Below are positions 1 through 6,571 of a stretch of DNA of 11,677 bases, in pieces. Numbering within the stretch: the first letter of the stretch is position 1; the number at the start of each line of letters is the position of its first letter. The stretch lies in assembly GCA_964342465.1 (NCBI GenBank), contig CAYFFQ010000030.1, forward strand, positions 1-11,677, given 5' to 3'. Source of the DNA: MGIIb-Q1 sp964342465 (GTDB lineage Archaea; Thermoplasmatota; Poseidoniia; Poseidoniales; Thalassarchaeaceae). Made by a program: the position numbers and the translations under genes. Under the pieces are notes generated by a model, which was not told where the DNA came from, did not search any database, and was given only the letters and a program-made list of their open reading frames with translations.

Positions 1-206
1 TGTGCCTTGCTACTCGCCGCCCCCATTACGGTGTCACTCCACCCAATATCCTTCGCCCAGCCCGACCCGCTGTGCCTTGCTACTCGCCGCCCCCATTACG
101 GTGTCACTCCACCCAATATCCTTCGGCCAGCCCGACCCGCTGTGCCTTGCTGCTCGCCGCCCCCATTCCGGTGTCACTCCACCCAATATCCTTCGCCTAG
201 CCCGAC
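1..206. repeat. 70-bp tandem repeat, three copies, cut by window edge
   Basis: Three direct copies begin at 1, 71 and 141. Copies 1 and 2 differ at a single base, and copy 3 has a few substitutions and loses similarity after base 206. The unit is GC-rich with one AT-rich patch (CCAATATCC). As 70 is not a multiple of three, the reading frame rotates from copy to copy, so the open frames across it are not a repeat protein. The array lies about 40 bp beyond the stop codon of the minus-strand gene at 248-595. The window opens exactly on a unit boundary, so more copies may lie to the left. There are no spacers, so it is not CRISPR. Confidence 0.95.
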
Positions 207-215
207 TGGTCGGGC
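200..215. other. Short GC-rich inverted repeat at the array end
   Basis: GCCCGA and TCGGGC pair perfectly around the four bases CTGG, where the last repeat copy gives way to unique sequence. It lies 32 bp past the stop codon of the minus-strand gene at 248-595 and could form a hairpin in that mRNA's 3' end. There is no T-run after it, so calling it a terminator is not justified. Confidence 0.35.
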
Positions 216-247
216 AATCCACCGCCCCCACAGAGAGCCCCTTCGCC

Positions 248-595
248 TCATGCGACATTCTGACTGGCGACCGAAAGCATCGCATTCTGATAGGCATCAA
301 AGAGGGACCAGAGCCAGAGAAGGGGCCACAGTAGGCAGAAGAGCAACGGAATCTGTAGGGCAAACCAATCGAACGCCTTGCCGTGTTGCCGGTTGAAATG
401 TTGGCCTAGGAATAGGAAGGGAACAACCGCCAATGCCGTAGCAATGAGAGGCCTGAGCGCACCCCACGGCCCGACACCTCCGGTGATTTCACTGATTACC
501 ACCATGACTACATGGAACGGGGTCGCCAAACGGGATGAATTCTCCAACCTCTCGCGCAGACGCTCGCCAACACGGTCTGAGAATCCACCACTCAC
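248..595 (-). CDS. Small hypothetical membrane protein (115 aa)
   Basis: I do not recognise the family. The protein has a charged, amphipathic N-terminus (about residues 7-22, rich in Arg and Glu), then a hydrophobic segment at about 45-64 and a second, Trp/Leu-rich one at about 76-99 ending in SLFDAYQNAM, so it is likely an integral membrane protein. The start is a GTG at 595. A TATA-like AAAATATAC lies about 25 bp upstream on the minus strand, the spacing expected for a leaderless archaeal transcript. An ATG two bases upstream is followed at once by a stop and cannot be used. The gene lies 54 bp downstream of another minus-strand membrane protein and may be co-transcribed with it or use its own promoter. 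Confidence 0.65.
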   Translation of the reverse strand: MSGGFSDRVGERLRERLENSSRLATPFHVVMVVISEITGGVGPWGALRPLIATALAVVPFLFLGQHFNRQHGKAFDWFALQIPLLFCLLWPLLWLWSLFDAYQNAMLSVASQNVA

Positions 596-614
596 ATACC
601 CCCCGTCGGTGTTC

Positions 615-623
615 GTATATTTT
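615..623 (-). promoter_or_regulatory. TATA-like box for the 248-595 gene
   Basis: On the minus strand this reads AAAATATAC, the most TATA-like stretch in the 54-bp gap between the two membrane-protein genes. Its centre lies about 25 bases before the GTG at 595, matching archaeal TATA-to-start spacing for transcripts with little or no leader. Inferred from position and composition only. Confidence 0.4.
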
Positions 624-649
624 GAGTCACACGGTCGTAGGTGTTGGAA

Positions 650-1201
650 TCAGGCTAATTGGTTGTAATCGTCATCCTTGTCGATGAGTCTGAACCAGTA
701 CAGTGAGAGCAGGAGCAGAGCCAATGCGACAGCATAGATGACGAGATGGAACTCCAGACCTACTCGAGTCGTCAGTCCTGAGTGTGAAACAGAGATTCTC
801 CAGCCAGCGATGAAGGAGAGGGCAGAGGCGATGGCGAGTGTGTAAGCCCTCCGGATGCGCGCTCCCCTCGATTGCTCGGCGAACTCCTTCGGGCCGATGC
901 TCATCCGCAACACCATCCTCAACCAGAGGGGCAGAAGCCGTTTGAAATCGTTGAGAGATTGGGAACATAGCCAGAGGAGCAGGCCACAGGATAAGAGAAG
1001 GAAATCGCCATCTGCCAATCGCCATTCACTGGGTGAGATTCCGGTGGTTATTTTGAAGAATTCAAGGATGAAACAGATGAATCCTATGGCGTAAACCATC
1101 GCATCCGCCAACAGGAGACCGTTGTTGGCGACTGCTTCACCTCCGACACTGTGGAATCTCTCTCGTGATTGTCTTAGCGACAACTCCTCGATGTCTTCCA
1201 T
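650..1201 (-). CDS. Hypothetical four-helix membrane protein (183 aa)
   Basis: No family is recognised. About 27 hydrophilic residues (acidic, then Arg-rich) precede four probable transmembrane segments at about residues 28-48, 66-82, 119-137 and 149-172. The tail is short and acidic (KDDDYNQLA). A basic, Arg-rich stretch lies between the second and third helices. No enzyme motif is visible. The ATG at 1201 is preceded by an AT-rich element centred about 28 bp upstream, shared with the divergent peptidase-Nudix gene. Gene 248-595, also a membrane protein, follows on the same strand. Codon structure is uninterrupted, and I take it as real because of its length, coherent hydrophobic pattern and promoter spacing. 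Confidence 0.75.
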   Translation of the reverse strand: MEDIEELSLRQSRERFHSVGGEAVANNGLLLADAMVYAIGFICFILEFFKITTGISPSEWRLADGDFLLLSCGLLLWLCSQSLNDFKRLLPLWLRMVLRMSIGPKEFAEQSRGARIRRAYTLAIASALSFIAGWRISVSHSGLTTRVGLEFHLVIYAVALALLLLSLYWFRLIDKDDDYNQLA

Positions 1202-1224
1202 CGTAGTGGCGGCGACCTTCTGTG

Positions 1225-1235
1225 CAATAATTCAT
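1225..1235. promoter_or_regulatory. AT-rich element between divergent genes, possible two-way TATA
   Basis: CAATAATTCAT is the only AT-rich stretch between the divergent starts at 1201 (minus) and 1279 (plus). Read leftward it is centred about 28 bases before the minus-strand ATG, fitting a leaderless transcript. Read rightward, transcription would start near 1255 and leave a short leader containing the GAGGGG ribosome binding site of the plus-strand gene. Positional inference only. Confidence 0.35.
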
Positions 1236-1266
1236 GTCCCTTCGCCACCGCCGCAGTGTCGGGTTT

Positions 1267-1272
1267 GAGGGG
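1267..1272 (+). promoter_or_regulatory. Ribosome binding site fixing the 1279 start
   Basis: GAGGGG ends six bases before the ATG at 1279. It decides between that ATG and one 45 bases upstream at 1234, which would add 15 residues that have no counterpart in pyroglutamyl peptidases. Confidence 0.7.
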
Positions 1273-1278
1273 AAGCAG

Positions 1279-2337
1279 ATGGCCGTCGAGATTCTTCTCA
1301 CCGGATTCGAAGCCTTCGGTGGGGCAGAGACAAACATCAGCGAAACCATAGCCAATCGCCTCGATGGAATAACCAAATTGGTTCGACTCGCTGATGAAAC
1401 GGGTCCTATGTCAGCACCGGAGAGGGAGTTGGAGATTACCATCGAATCGCACATTCTTTCAGTCGATGAGGCTGGAAGTGAGAAAGTATCCGAACTTCTG
1501 AGAGGCACCTTGCGCACAAACCCTCAGGTGGTTGTGTTGCTCGGAATGTCATCTCGAAGCGGAAGCATCCGCATAGAAGAGGTGTCTTACAACGAACAGA
1601 ATTTCTCCTTTCCGGACAATTCGGGGCGGAAACTCGTCGACTCCTTCATCAGTGACAGCGGTCACAGCGTCCTCCACTCTACAGCACCAATCAATCTCCT
1701 CAAAGAGGAACTACGACAGGAAGAGAATCTCACATTCAGCAGCGACCCAGGCCGATTCGTCTGTAACGAGACCTATTTCAGAACCATCTCAGCAGTTGAA
1801 GAACTCGGCTTGCGGGAGCGACATGGAAGAGCTTTGCCGGTTATATTCGTACACATCGACGAGTCAGGAATAGACGTGGATGAAGCGAGTGAGCAGATAC
1901 TCAGAATCGCCGCCATCTGCGCCCAACGGCCGCAGATGCAGGTCGTCGGTGGGATGCTCCGTGATGGTGGAGGCAGACTGCACGCCGCCCGCAGAGCAGA
2001 GGGAGAATACATGGCCGGCTACTGGGAGTTCCCTGGTGGGAAGGTCGAGAGGGGGGAGAGCAGGCGGGAGGCGCTGATACGAGAATACAAGGAGGAGTTC
2101 TCTTGGGACATCACCCCCCTACATATCTGCGAGGAATACTCACATGCTTGGCCTGAGATGGAGGTTCATCTCACTTTTTTCCACTGTCAATATGATGGAG
2201 AATTGCCGCCAGCGGTGATGACTTCACATGATGAGAGCCGCTGGCTGGCTGAAGAAGAACTGATTTCGGTTGATTGGCTGCCACCCGATGTCAAGTTCAT
2301 CGAACGACTGATTGAGAAAGGGGTCGCCAACCTGTGA
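1279..2337 (+). CDS. Fusion of pyroglutamyl peptidase I (C15) with MutT-like Nudix hydrolase
   Basis: This 352-aa protein joins two enzymes. Residues 1-213 resemble peptidase C15, which removes N-terminal pyroglutamate from peptides. They show the opening LLTGFEAFGG, a Glu100 in IRIEEVSYN aligning with the catalytic Glu, Cys162 in GRFVCNE and His192 in FVHID, so the triad is intact. Residues 219-345 resemble the MutT/NudG branch of Nudix hydrolases, which clean oxidised or unusual nucleotides. WEFPGGKVERGE is followed by REYKEEF, giving a Nudix box at 254-276 in which the usual Gly is Ser275, while all acidic metal ligands remain. The linker is only a few residues and the frame is continuous, so this is a true fusion, not a read-through artefact. 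The start is set by GAGGGG six bases upstream. It converges with the glycosyltransferase, with 26 bp between stops. The link between the two activities is unknown. Confidence 0.92.
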   Translation: MAVEILLTGFEAFGGAETNISETIANRLDGITKLVRLADETGPMSAPERELEITIESHILSVDEAGSEKVSELLRGTLRTNPQVVVLLGMSSRSGSIRIEEVSYNEQNFSFPDNSGRKLVDSFISDSGHSVLHSTAPINLLKEELRQEENLTFSSDPGRFVCNETYFRTISAVEELGLRERHGRALPVIFVHIDESGIDVDEASEQILRIAAICAQRPQMQVVGGMLRDGGGRLHAARRAEGEYMAGYWEFPGGKVERGESRREALIREYKEEFSWDITPLHICEEYSHAWPEMEVHLTFFHCQYDGELPPAVMTSHDESRWLAEEELISVDWLPPDVKFIERLIEKGVANL

Positions 2338-2363
2338 AACAGCCATCAACTACCGCCTCCATC

Positions 2364-3419
2364 TCACGCCACCCTGTCACGAGGTGGGCGCCCCTTGCGC
2401 ACCAACCCGTCAGCAAGACCGATGGTGAAGGAGATATGCAACAATACAAGTAATAGTGGGAGTCCAAAAACCAATGTCGGCTGTCGCCGTGAAATGCCCT
2501 CCAGCAGCCCGTGTAAAGTGAGGACCACGAGATAGACAAGAGGAGGGCCTATCCAGAGTGGAACATCCTGAGTGGAGAGTTCTGTGAAGAGGAGGGTGAT
2601 GGTCAGAAGGAGCCCAATCAACGGCAGAAATTCCAGAATCGAAACTCTCTTGGGGGCTTGGAGAAGGTGTTTTGTTCGCCAGAAGCCGTAGCGATGGGCG
2701 AACTTCAACCATCCCGATATACTCTTTCTCTTAGCCATGTGGCAATAGGATGCGTCGGAGCGCTGAAGTGACCAACCGGCATGGCGGAGTCTCATGTTGA
2801 GTTCTGAATCCTGTGTGGTGATGAACCGCGGATTCCACCCTCCGAGAGAGCGGACAGCCTCAACGGAATAGAGGGTGAACGGGGGTACCAAGGTCTCACT
2901 TCGGCCGCGGAATTGCGCGAATTGCCCTTTTCCTGAAGCGAGAGGATTCTGGAGGGTCGCCTCAATCCAGCGGCCGACCATGCCGAGGTTTTCATCGGAT
3001 TCCTTGACCAGAGTTCCGATGCCAGCGAGTTTTCCCCCTCTCTGTCTGACTTCATCCTCAACCTCGGCGTATTCCACCATCCTCCTCTCGATGTGGTCTA
3101 GTGGGACCCAGACATGACCTATCATCTCCAACAGGTGAGTGGTCTGTTCGGGGGTATGGGAAAGGCTGAGGTTTCTTGCCTCTGCAACGAACTGGTCGGG
3201 GTTGTCAATGAGAAGAACTTCAGGTCCATTAATTTCAGCGGAAAATTCAGCCATCGATGCGACGATATCCCTTGTCCCGTCATCGCTGCCACCGTCAACG
3301 ACATGAATCAAGTGCCTGTTCGATGGCCATGTCTGATGGATGAGTGATTTGAGGCAGCGCTCGATGTATTCAACCTCCTGAAAGGTCGGAATCACAGTCA
3401 CAACGAACGGCTCAGCCAT
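2364..3419 (-). CDS. Family-2 glycosyltransferase with C-terminal membrane helices
   Basis: A 351-aa protein of the GT-A fold, closest in layout to ExoA-like polysaccharide transferases. It should transfer a sugar from a nucleotide donor to a glycan or lipid at the cytoplasmic membrane face. Seen: VTVIPTFQEVEYIERCL at residues 7-23, the donor-binding VDGGSDDGT at 41-49, and the QDSELNMRLRHAGW acceptor/catalytic region at 203-216 with Asp204. Three hydrophobic segments lie at about 260-280, 287-304 and 316-337. Oddly, where relatives have the metal-binding Asp (about residue 100, ...D-A-H) this protein reads I-G-H, so that ligand seems absent. The ATG at 3419 is preferred because CATATGATGG-like AT-rich sequence lies about 27 bp upstream; a GTG nine bases further up (3428) is the alternative. 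It diverges from the UPF0201 gene. Target glycan unknown. Confidence 0.88.
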   Translation of the reverse strand: MAEPFVVTVIPTFQEVEYIERCLKSLIHQTWPSNRHLIHVVDGGSDDGTRDIVASMAEFSAEINGPEVLLIDNPDQFVAEARNLSLSHTPEQTTHLLEMIGHVWVPLDHIERRMVEYAEVEDEVRQRGGKLAGIGTLVKESDENLGMVGRWIEATLQNPLASGKGQFAQFRGRSETLVPPFTLYSVEAVRSLGGWNPRFITTQDSELNMRLRHAGWSLQRSDASYCHMAKRKSISGWLKFAHRYGFWRTKHLLQAPKRVSILEFLPLIGLLLTITLLFTELSTQDVPLWIGPPLVYLVVLTLHGLLEGISRRQPTLVFGLPLLLVLLHISFTIGLADGLVRKGRPPRDRVA

Positions 3420-3442
3420 CTCTCTCACTCTTCCGGTGCGCC

Positions 3443-3449
3443 ATCATAT
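3443..3449 (-). promoter_or_regulatory. Weak TATA-like element before the glycosyltransferase
   Basis: The minus strand reads ATATGAT within ACGATATGATGG, centred about 27 bases before the ATG at 3419. It is the only AT-rich patch in the upstream 90 bp, and its spacing favours that ATG with a very short leader. Weak sequence match. Confidence 0.3.
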
Positions 3450-3511
3450 CGTCAATGTTGCCGCTGTCGCTGGCGGAATGGTTGATGTTGTCCCCCTCGT
3501 CGCGGTTGCTG

Positions 3512-3997
3512 ATGAGTGGAGTCAGGGCCAAGGTGACCACTACGGTTCTGCCACATGAAGACCCTACTGCGGTGTTCGCTTCAATCGCCGCCATTTTCCC
3601 TTCATTGGAGCAACCTCACATCGGTGACAAAGCCTTCCCTCTGAGCGATGTCTCACTGTGGGAATTCGACGGAGTCAACTTGGAGACATTTCTCGAAAAA
3701 ATCTCGAAGCAGAGAATTCTCGACACCGCCTTGGATTCTATGGCGGCAAATCTTGCCGCCGACTCCACCACATTCTCCATCTCCCGTCAGGCGGCATTGG
3801 CGGGGAAGGTCGCCTTTGAGGCGGAAGGCGGGGGGCAATCTTTGGGCGGTGTCATCAAAATCACCCTCTCAGGAAGTGGATTGGCTGGATGGATTGAGCG
3901 AGAGACTTGGCATCAAGGCAGAATTGATTATCCACGGGCTATCAGGGATGAGTTCGCCATGAAAGAGGATGGTGAATCCCGTGACTGGTTCACCTAG
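3512..3997 (+). CDS. UPF0201 family protein (archaeal, PF01877-like)
   Basis: About 161 aa. The family is widespread in archaea, adopts a ribosomal-protein-L5-like fold and has been suggested to bind RNA; its precise role is not known. Recognised from its overall pattern: a VRAKVTTTVLPHEDPTAVFASI opening (residues 4-25), a middle helix containing KQRILDTAL at 66-74 and the hallmark ISRQAALAGKVAFEAEGGGQ at 90-109 followed by LGGVIKITL. The tail beyond about residue 120, rich in charged residues, is longer than usual for the family. The ATG at 3512 begins the conserved domain almost directly, though no ribosome binding site is visible. In-frame ATGs at 3485 and 3455 would add 9 or 19 residues. 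It diverges from the glycosyltransferase and is followed by a 480-bp gene-free stretch. Confidence 0.82.
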   Translation: MSGVRAKVTTTVLPHEDPTAVFASIAAIFPSLEQPHIGDKAFPLSDVSLWEFDGVNLETFLEKISKQRILDTALDSMAANLAADSTTFSISRQAALAGKVAFEAEGGGQSLGGVIKITLSGSGLAGWIERETWHQGRIDYPRAIRDEFAMKEDGESRDWFT

Positions 3998-4072
3998 TCC
4001 CTCCGTCATCATGTTTCAGTTTGCCTGCCCGAGCAGCCGCATAGACTCACGGAGAGGAGGGCGAGTGCACGG

Positions 4073-4099
4073 ACAGGAAGTTCAACCTTGCTTCCCTGT
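4073..4099. other. Imperfect inverted repeat after the UPF0201 gene
   Basis: ACAGGAAG and CTTCCCTGT can pair with one bulged C across a loop of about ten bases. It lies about 75 bp past the UPF0201 stop codon. It might stabilise or end that mRNA, but no T-run follows and chance is a fair explanation. Confidence 0.25.
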
Positions 4100-4184
4100 A
4101 CAGCCCTAACCAACCAGTTCCCTTACAAAGAGGGGTATTCACCACCTTCTGATTGGACAGTTCTGCAACTGCTTGTCTTGGAGG

Positions 4185-4438
4185 GGTGGCTCTGTGAGAG
4201 GTGACTGGAACGGGTNNNNNNNNNNNNNNNNNNNNNNNNNNNNNNNNNNNNNNNNNNNNNNNNNNNNNNNNNNNNNNNNNNNNNNNNNNNNNNNNNNNNN
4301 NNNNNNNNNNNNNNNGGACACAATTGCAACCTTCACCCTATCAGTGGTCAAGGGTGGCTCTGTGAGAGGTGACTGGAACGGGTGGACACAATTGCAACCT
4401 TCACCCTATCAGTGGTCAAGGGTGGCTCTGTGAGAGGT
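4185..4438. repeat. 68-bp tandem repeat array containing an assembly gap
   Basis: A complete unit at 4316-4383 is followed by 55 bases of a second, identical over its length (4384-4438). Before the gap, bases 4185-4215 match the last 31 bases of the unit exactly, and the sequence before that (from about 4155) is only a loose match. Repeat phase continues across the N run: the left side ends on the last base of the unit and the right side starts on the first. The true gap is therefore probably a whole number of units. Each unit contains CACCCT and AGGGTG separated by 11 bases (4334-4339 and 4351-4356), a possible small hairpin. The array ends 40 bp before the ATG at 4479. Confidence 0.92.
4216..4315. 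other. Assembly gap (100 N) inside the 68-bp repeat
   Basis: Exactly 100 N, the usual placeholder for a gap of unknown length. It sits within a tandem repeat, which explains the break, so the copy number here is unknown. Confidence 0.98.
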
Positions 4439-4478
4439 AACATTGAACCGCTACCATCCTCTGCCGGTGTCGGTAGAG

Positions 4479-5348
4479 ATGGCTGAAGGCGAGAAGAACA
4501 GCATAACCGCTTGGGCCCTGCTATTCGCTCCTGTTCTGGTGGCGGCACTACTCGGCAGAATAATTCCGGCGATTCCCCTCTACCTGACCGAAAATTGGCA
4601 ACTCGCCATCTACTACGGTGTCACTCTACTCATAGGCATCTTCCTCTTCCGCTCAGCGCGGACTGAAAAGGACCACGAATTCCACCGCATCAAGAGTCTG
4701 AAAAGACTCTCCAAGACCTACCGCGAGGAGGACCGCGGGCTATGGACCAAGGCAGACTCAGCGATGGCACAACTCGAGAGGGATGCTGAGGGTTATCAGG
4801 CGCGAGACAAAGACTTGGTGCGTGGCCGGAAGGTGAAGGAGGTTCTACGCGAGAAGCGCACATCGGAAATCGATGATGATTCTCCCAAGGAAGAGGTGCG
4901 GATGCTGCACGACGAGGAGCATGTCCGCCGTTCCACGGCGCGCATGACTGGTGATGCTGACCCGATGGCGATGATGTCAGGGGCTGCCGTCGAGATGATG
5001 AAGGCGAGCAAAGGTCAGACGAATGTCGATGACATGTTGGCGGCACTGGCCGAAGAGGATAAACGCATTGAGAAGGAGAAGGCGGCGGCAACCCCTGCAC
5101 CGAAACCGCAACCCAAACCGAAGCCCAAACCAAAACCCAAACCGAAACCACAACCGAAACCGCAGGTCGGTGGTGGCGAAATGGGGGCAGCTGGAATCGA
5201 CCGAGAGGCCGATGTCCTCGGTGACCTAGGTGCCTCCATCGGTGGCGGAAAAAGCGTGGGCAGGGAGACAAAGATATGCCTTGACTGTGGTGCGCGTAAT
5301 CCAATAGGTCGAGGCAGTTGCCACAACTGCGGTGCCTCGCTGACCTGA
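4479..5348 (+). CDS. Two-TM, charged-helix protein with Lys-Pro repeat and C-terminal zinc ribbon
   Basis: A 289-aa protein of no family I can name. In order: transmembrane segments at about residues 9-31 and 41-58; a long, highly charged, probably helical region at about 60-200; a run of alternating Lys-Pro and Gln-Pro at 208-229 (DNA about 5100-5165, a low-complexity stretch); a Gly-rich linker; and a C-terminal zinc ribbon with Cys267, Cys270, Cys281 and Cys284 in the pattern CLDCGARNP...CHNCGASL. This suggests a membrane anchor presenting a cytoplasmic metal-binding module on a stiff arm. The ATG at 4479 is preferred over a TTG at 4443; GGTAGAG just before it is a weak ribosome binding site. 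dnaJ starts 74 bp downstream on the same strand, so the two may be co-transcribed. Confidence 0.85.
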   Translation: MAEGEKNSITAWALLFAPVLVAALLGRIIPAIPLYLTENWQLAIYYGVTLLIGIFLFRSARTEKDHEFHRIKSLKRLSKTYREEDRGLWTKADSAMAQLERDAEGYQARDKDLVRGRKVKEVLREKRTSEIDDDSPKEEVRMLHDEEHVRRSTARMTGDADPMAMMSGAAVEMMKASKGQTNVDDMLAALAEEDKRIEKEKAAATPAPKPQPKPKPKPKPKPKPQPKPQVGGGEMGAAGIDREADVLGDLGASIGGGKSVGRETKICLDCGARNPIGRGSCHNCGASLT

Positions 5349-5384
5349 TGATTCTGAATCCCGATTCGCGGGTCAGATTGAAAG

Positions 5385-5403
5385 CGGGGCGGCGGTCAGC
5401 CCC
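5385..5403 (+). other. Short GC-rich inverted repeat before dnaJ
   Basis: GGGGC and GCCCC can pair around about eight bases in the 74-bp space between the zinc-ribbon gene and dnaJ, a little upstream of the dnaJ ribosome binding site. It could be a processing or attenuation structure. The stem is short, so weight is low. Confidence 0.2.
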
Positions 5404-5411
5404 GACTCAGT

Positions 5412-5417
5412 GAGGGG
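5412..5417 (+). promoter_or_regulatory. dnaJ ribosome binding site
   Basis: GAGGGG ends five bases before the ATG at 5423 and supports that start, which also coincides with the first residues of the J domain. Confidence 0.7.
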
Positions 5418-5422
5418 TCGCC

Positions 5423-6571
5423 ATGACCAAGAGAGACTACTACGAGGTACTCGGAGTTGCTCGGGATGCCAGCGATTCCGACCTCAAGAAGGCATTTCGG
5501 ACACTGGCGCGTCGTAATCATCCAGACAAGAATCCCGACGACCCGGAGGCCGAGACTCGCTTCAAGGAGATTCAAGAGGCTTATGCAGTTCTCTCCAACA
5601 AGGACCAAAGAAAGAACTACGACATGTTCGGGCACGACTCGCCGCGAGGCAGTCCATTTGGCCCCAGTGGTTTCCAAGGCGTTGACATCTCCTTTGAAGA
5701 TCTCTTCAATGGTGGGGGTTTTGAATCAATTTTCTCATCATTCTTTGGTGGCGGCAATAGCGGCAGACGAAGGCGTCAGACAGGCGATGACAGGCTCATT
5801 CGCCACCGAATAGACATGGAGACCGTAATGCTCGGTGGCGAGAGTGAGGTCGAAGCGACCATATTCGCCGAATGTGAGGTGTGTGATGGCAGTGGGGCAG
5901 AATCCCCATCAGGTGTGCAGACATGTTCCACATGTGATGGACAGGGGCGTATCGCACAGAATGTCAGGCGGGGCCCATTCATCCAACAGATGATTTCAGA
6001 CTGTCACGAGTGCAACGGCAGAGGGCGTAGGATAATCAACCCATGCAAAAGTTGTAGGGGGGAGGGTCGTGAAGAGAAGGTGCAAACTATCCGCTTCAAC
6101 ATTCCAGCAGGAATCAGCAGTGGAACCAGACTTAGGATGGGTAGTCGGGGAGATGCGATTCGGGGTGGCGGTGGGCGGCCGGGCGACCTCTATATCCAGA
6201 TAGATGTCAAACCACACGAATGGTTCGAGAGGGATGGCTCCGACCTGCTGATGGCTCTGCCAATCGGTTATCCTGAGTTGTTGCTAGGTACAACCGTTAC
6301 CTTGCCTCATCTCGATGGCAAGGATATGGTGATTGAGGTTCCACCTGCATCGATGCCGGGCGAGACTTTGGCCATTCTCGGACGTGGATTGCCAAGGCGC
6401 GGTGGACGTGGTAGAGGCGATGTGACTGTGCTGATGAAATTGCATGTGCCGGCCAAAGTCAGCAAGGCGGCCAAAGCCGTCATTGAGGGGATACGCGATG
6501 AAATCGGTGTCGATGAAGATGGCATCATTGACTTGGTCAAGGAAGAAGCGGCACGCAGGCGGAGCGAATGA
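5423..6571 (+). CDS. dnaJ: Chaperone DnaJ (type I Hsp40)
   Basis: A full-length 382-aa type I Hsp40, the co-chaperone that binds unfolded clients and stimulates the ATPase of DnaK (Hsp70). The J domain spans residues 4-68 with the essential His33-Pro34-Asp35. A Gly/Phe-rich region follows (about 70-112). Four zinc motifs of the CxxCxGxG type sit at 151-158, 168-175, 194-201 and 208-215, all complete. The C-terminal client-binding domains run to about residue 345, and a charged tail ends in EEAARRRSE. A ribosome binding site lies five bases before the ATG. No dnaK or grpE is in this window; dnaJ instead follows a zinc-ribbon membrane protein. In archaea this system is generally thought to have come from bacteria. 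The last eight codons closely match one half of the repeat array that starts at its stop codon. Confidence 0.97.
   Translation: MTKRDYYEVLGVARDASDSDLKKAFRTLARRNHPDKNPDDPEAETRFKEIQEAYAVLSNKDQRKNYDMFGHDSPRGSPFGPSGFQGVDISFEDLFNGGGFESIFSSFFGGGNSGRRRRQTGDDRLIRHRIDMETVMLGGESEVEATIFAECEVCDGSGAESPSGVQTCSTCDGQGRIAQNVRRGPFIQQMISDCHECNGRGRRIINPCKSCRGEGREEKVQTIRFNIPAGISSGTRLRMGSRGDAIRGGGGRPGDLYIQIDVKPHEWFERDGSDLLMALPIGYPELLLGTTVTLPHLDGKDMVIEVPPASMPGETLAILGRGLPRRGGRGRGDVTVLMKLHVPAKVSKAAKAVIEGIRDEIGVDEDGIIDLVKEEAARRRSE

Larger units (their letters stand above)
3998..4478. other. Gene-free stretch with repeat array and assembly gap
   Basis: About 480 bp without a convincing gene between the UPF0201 gene and the zinc-ribbon membrane protein. 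It holds unique sequence (3998-4154), then the 68-bp repeat array interrupted by 100 N, then about 40 bp leading to the next start. I see no tRNA, no recognisable small RNA and no reading frame resembling a protein. The frames that cross the N run are meaningless. Confidence 0.75.

Noticed and set aside
1..206. CRISPR array
   Set aside because: The 70-bp units abut one another with no unique spacers, and no cas gene is present. The same holds for the 68-bp and 53-bp arrays.
2..396. Proteins encoded across the 70-bp repeats, on either strand
   Set aside because: The unit is not a multiple of three, so the frame changes with each copy. The frames have no coherent composition, and one of them overlaps the better-supported membrane-protein gene at 248-595.
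1234..1278. Upstream ATG giving a 15-residue longer peptidase-Nudix protein
   Set aside because: The added residues lie before the first beta strand of the C15 fold, and a strong GAGGGG site is placed for the ATG at 1279.
1850..1950. Two separate overlapping genes for the peptidase and the Nudix hydrolase
   Set aside because: The frame is uninterrupted through the joint, and there is no stop codon or ribosome binding site with a new start between the domains.
4081..4110. tRNA-like GTTCAACC sequence
   Set aside because: The flanks pair into a hairpin with a loop of about ten bases, not a seven-base T-loop, and no acceptor, D or anticodon stems can be found around it.
4690..5326. Minus-strand reading frames antisense to the zinc-ribbon gene
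   Set aside because: Proline/serine-rich or glycine/phenylalanine-periodic translations mirror the Lys-Pro repeat. The plus-strand frame has membrane helices and a zinc ribbon and is clearly the gene.
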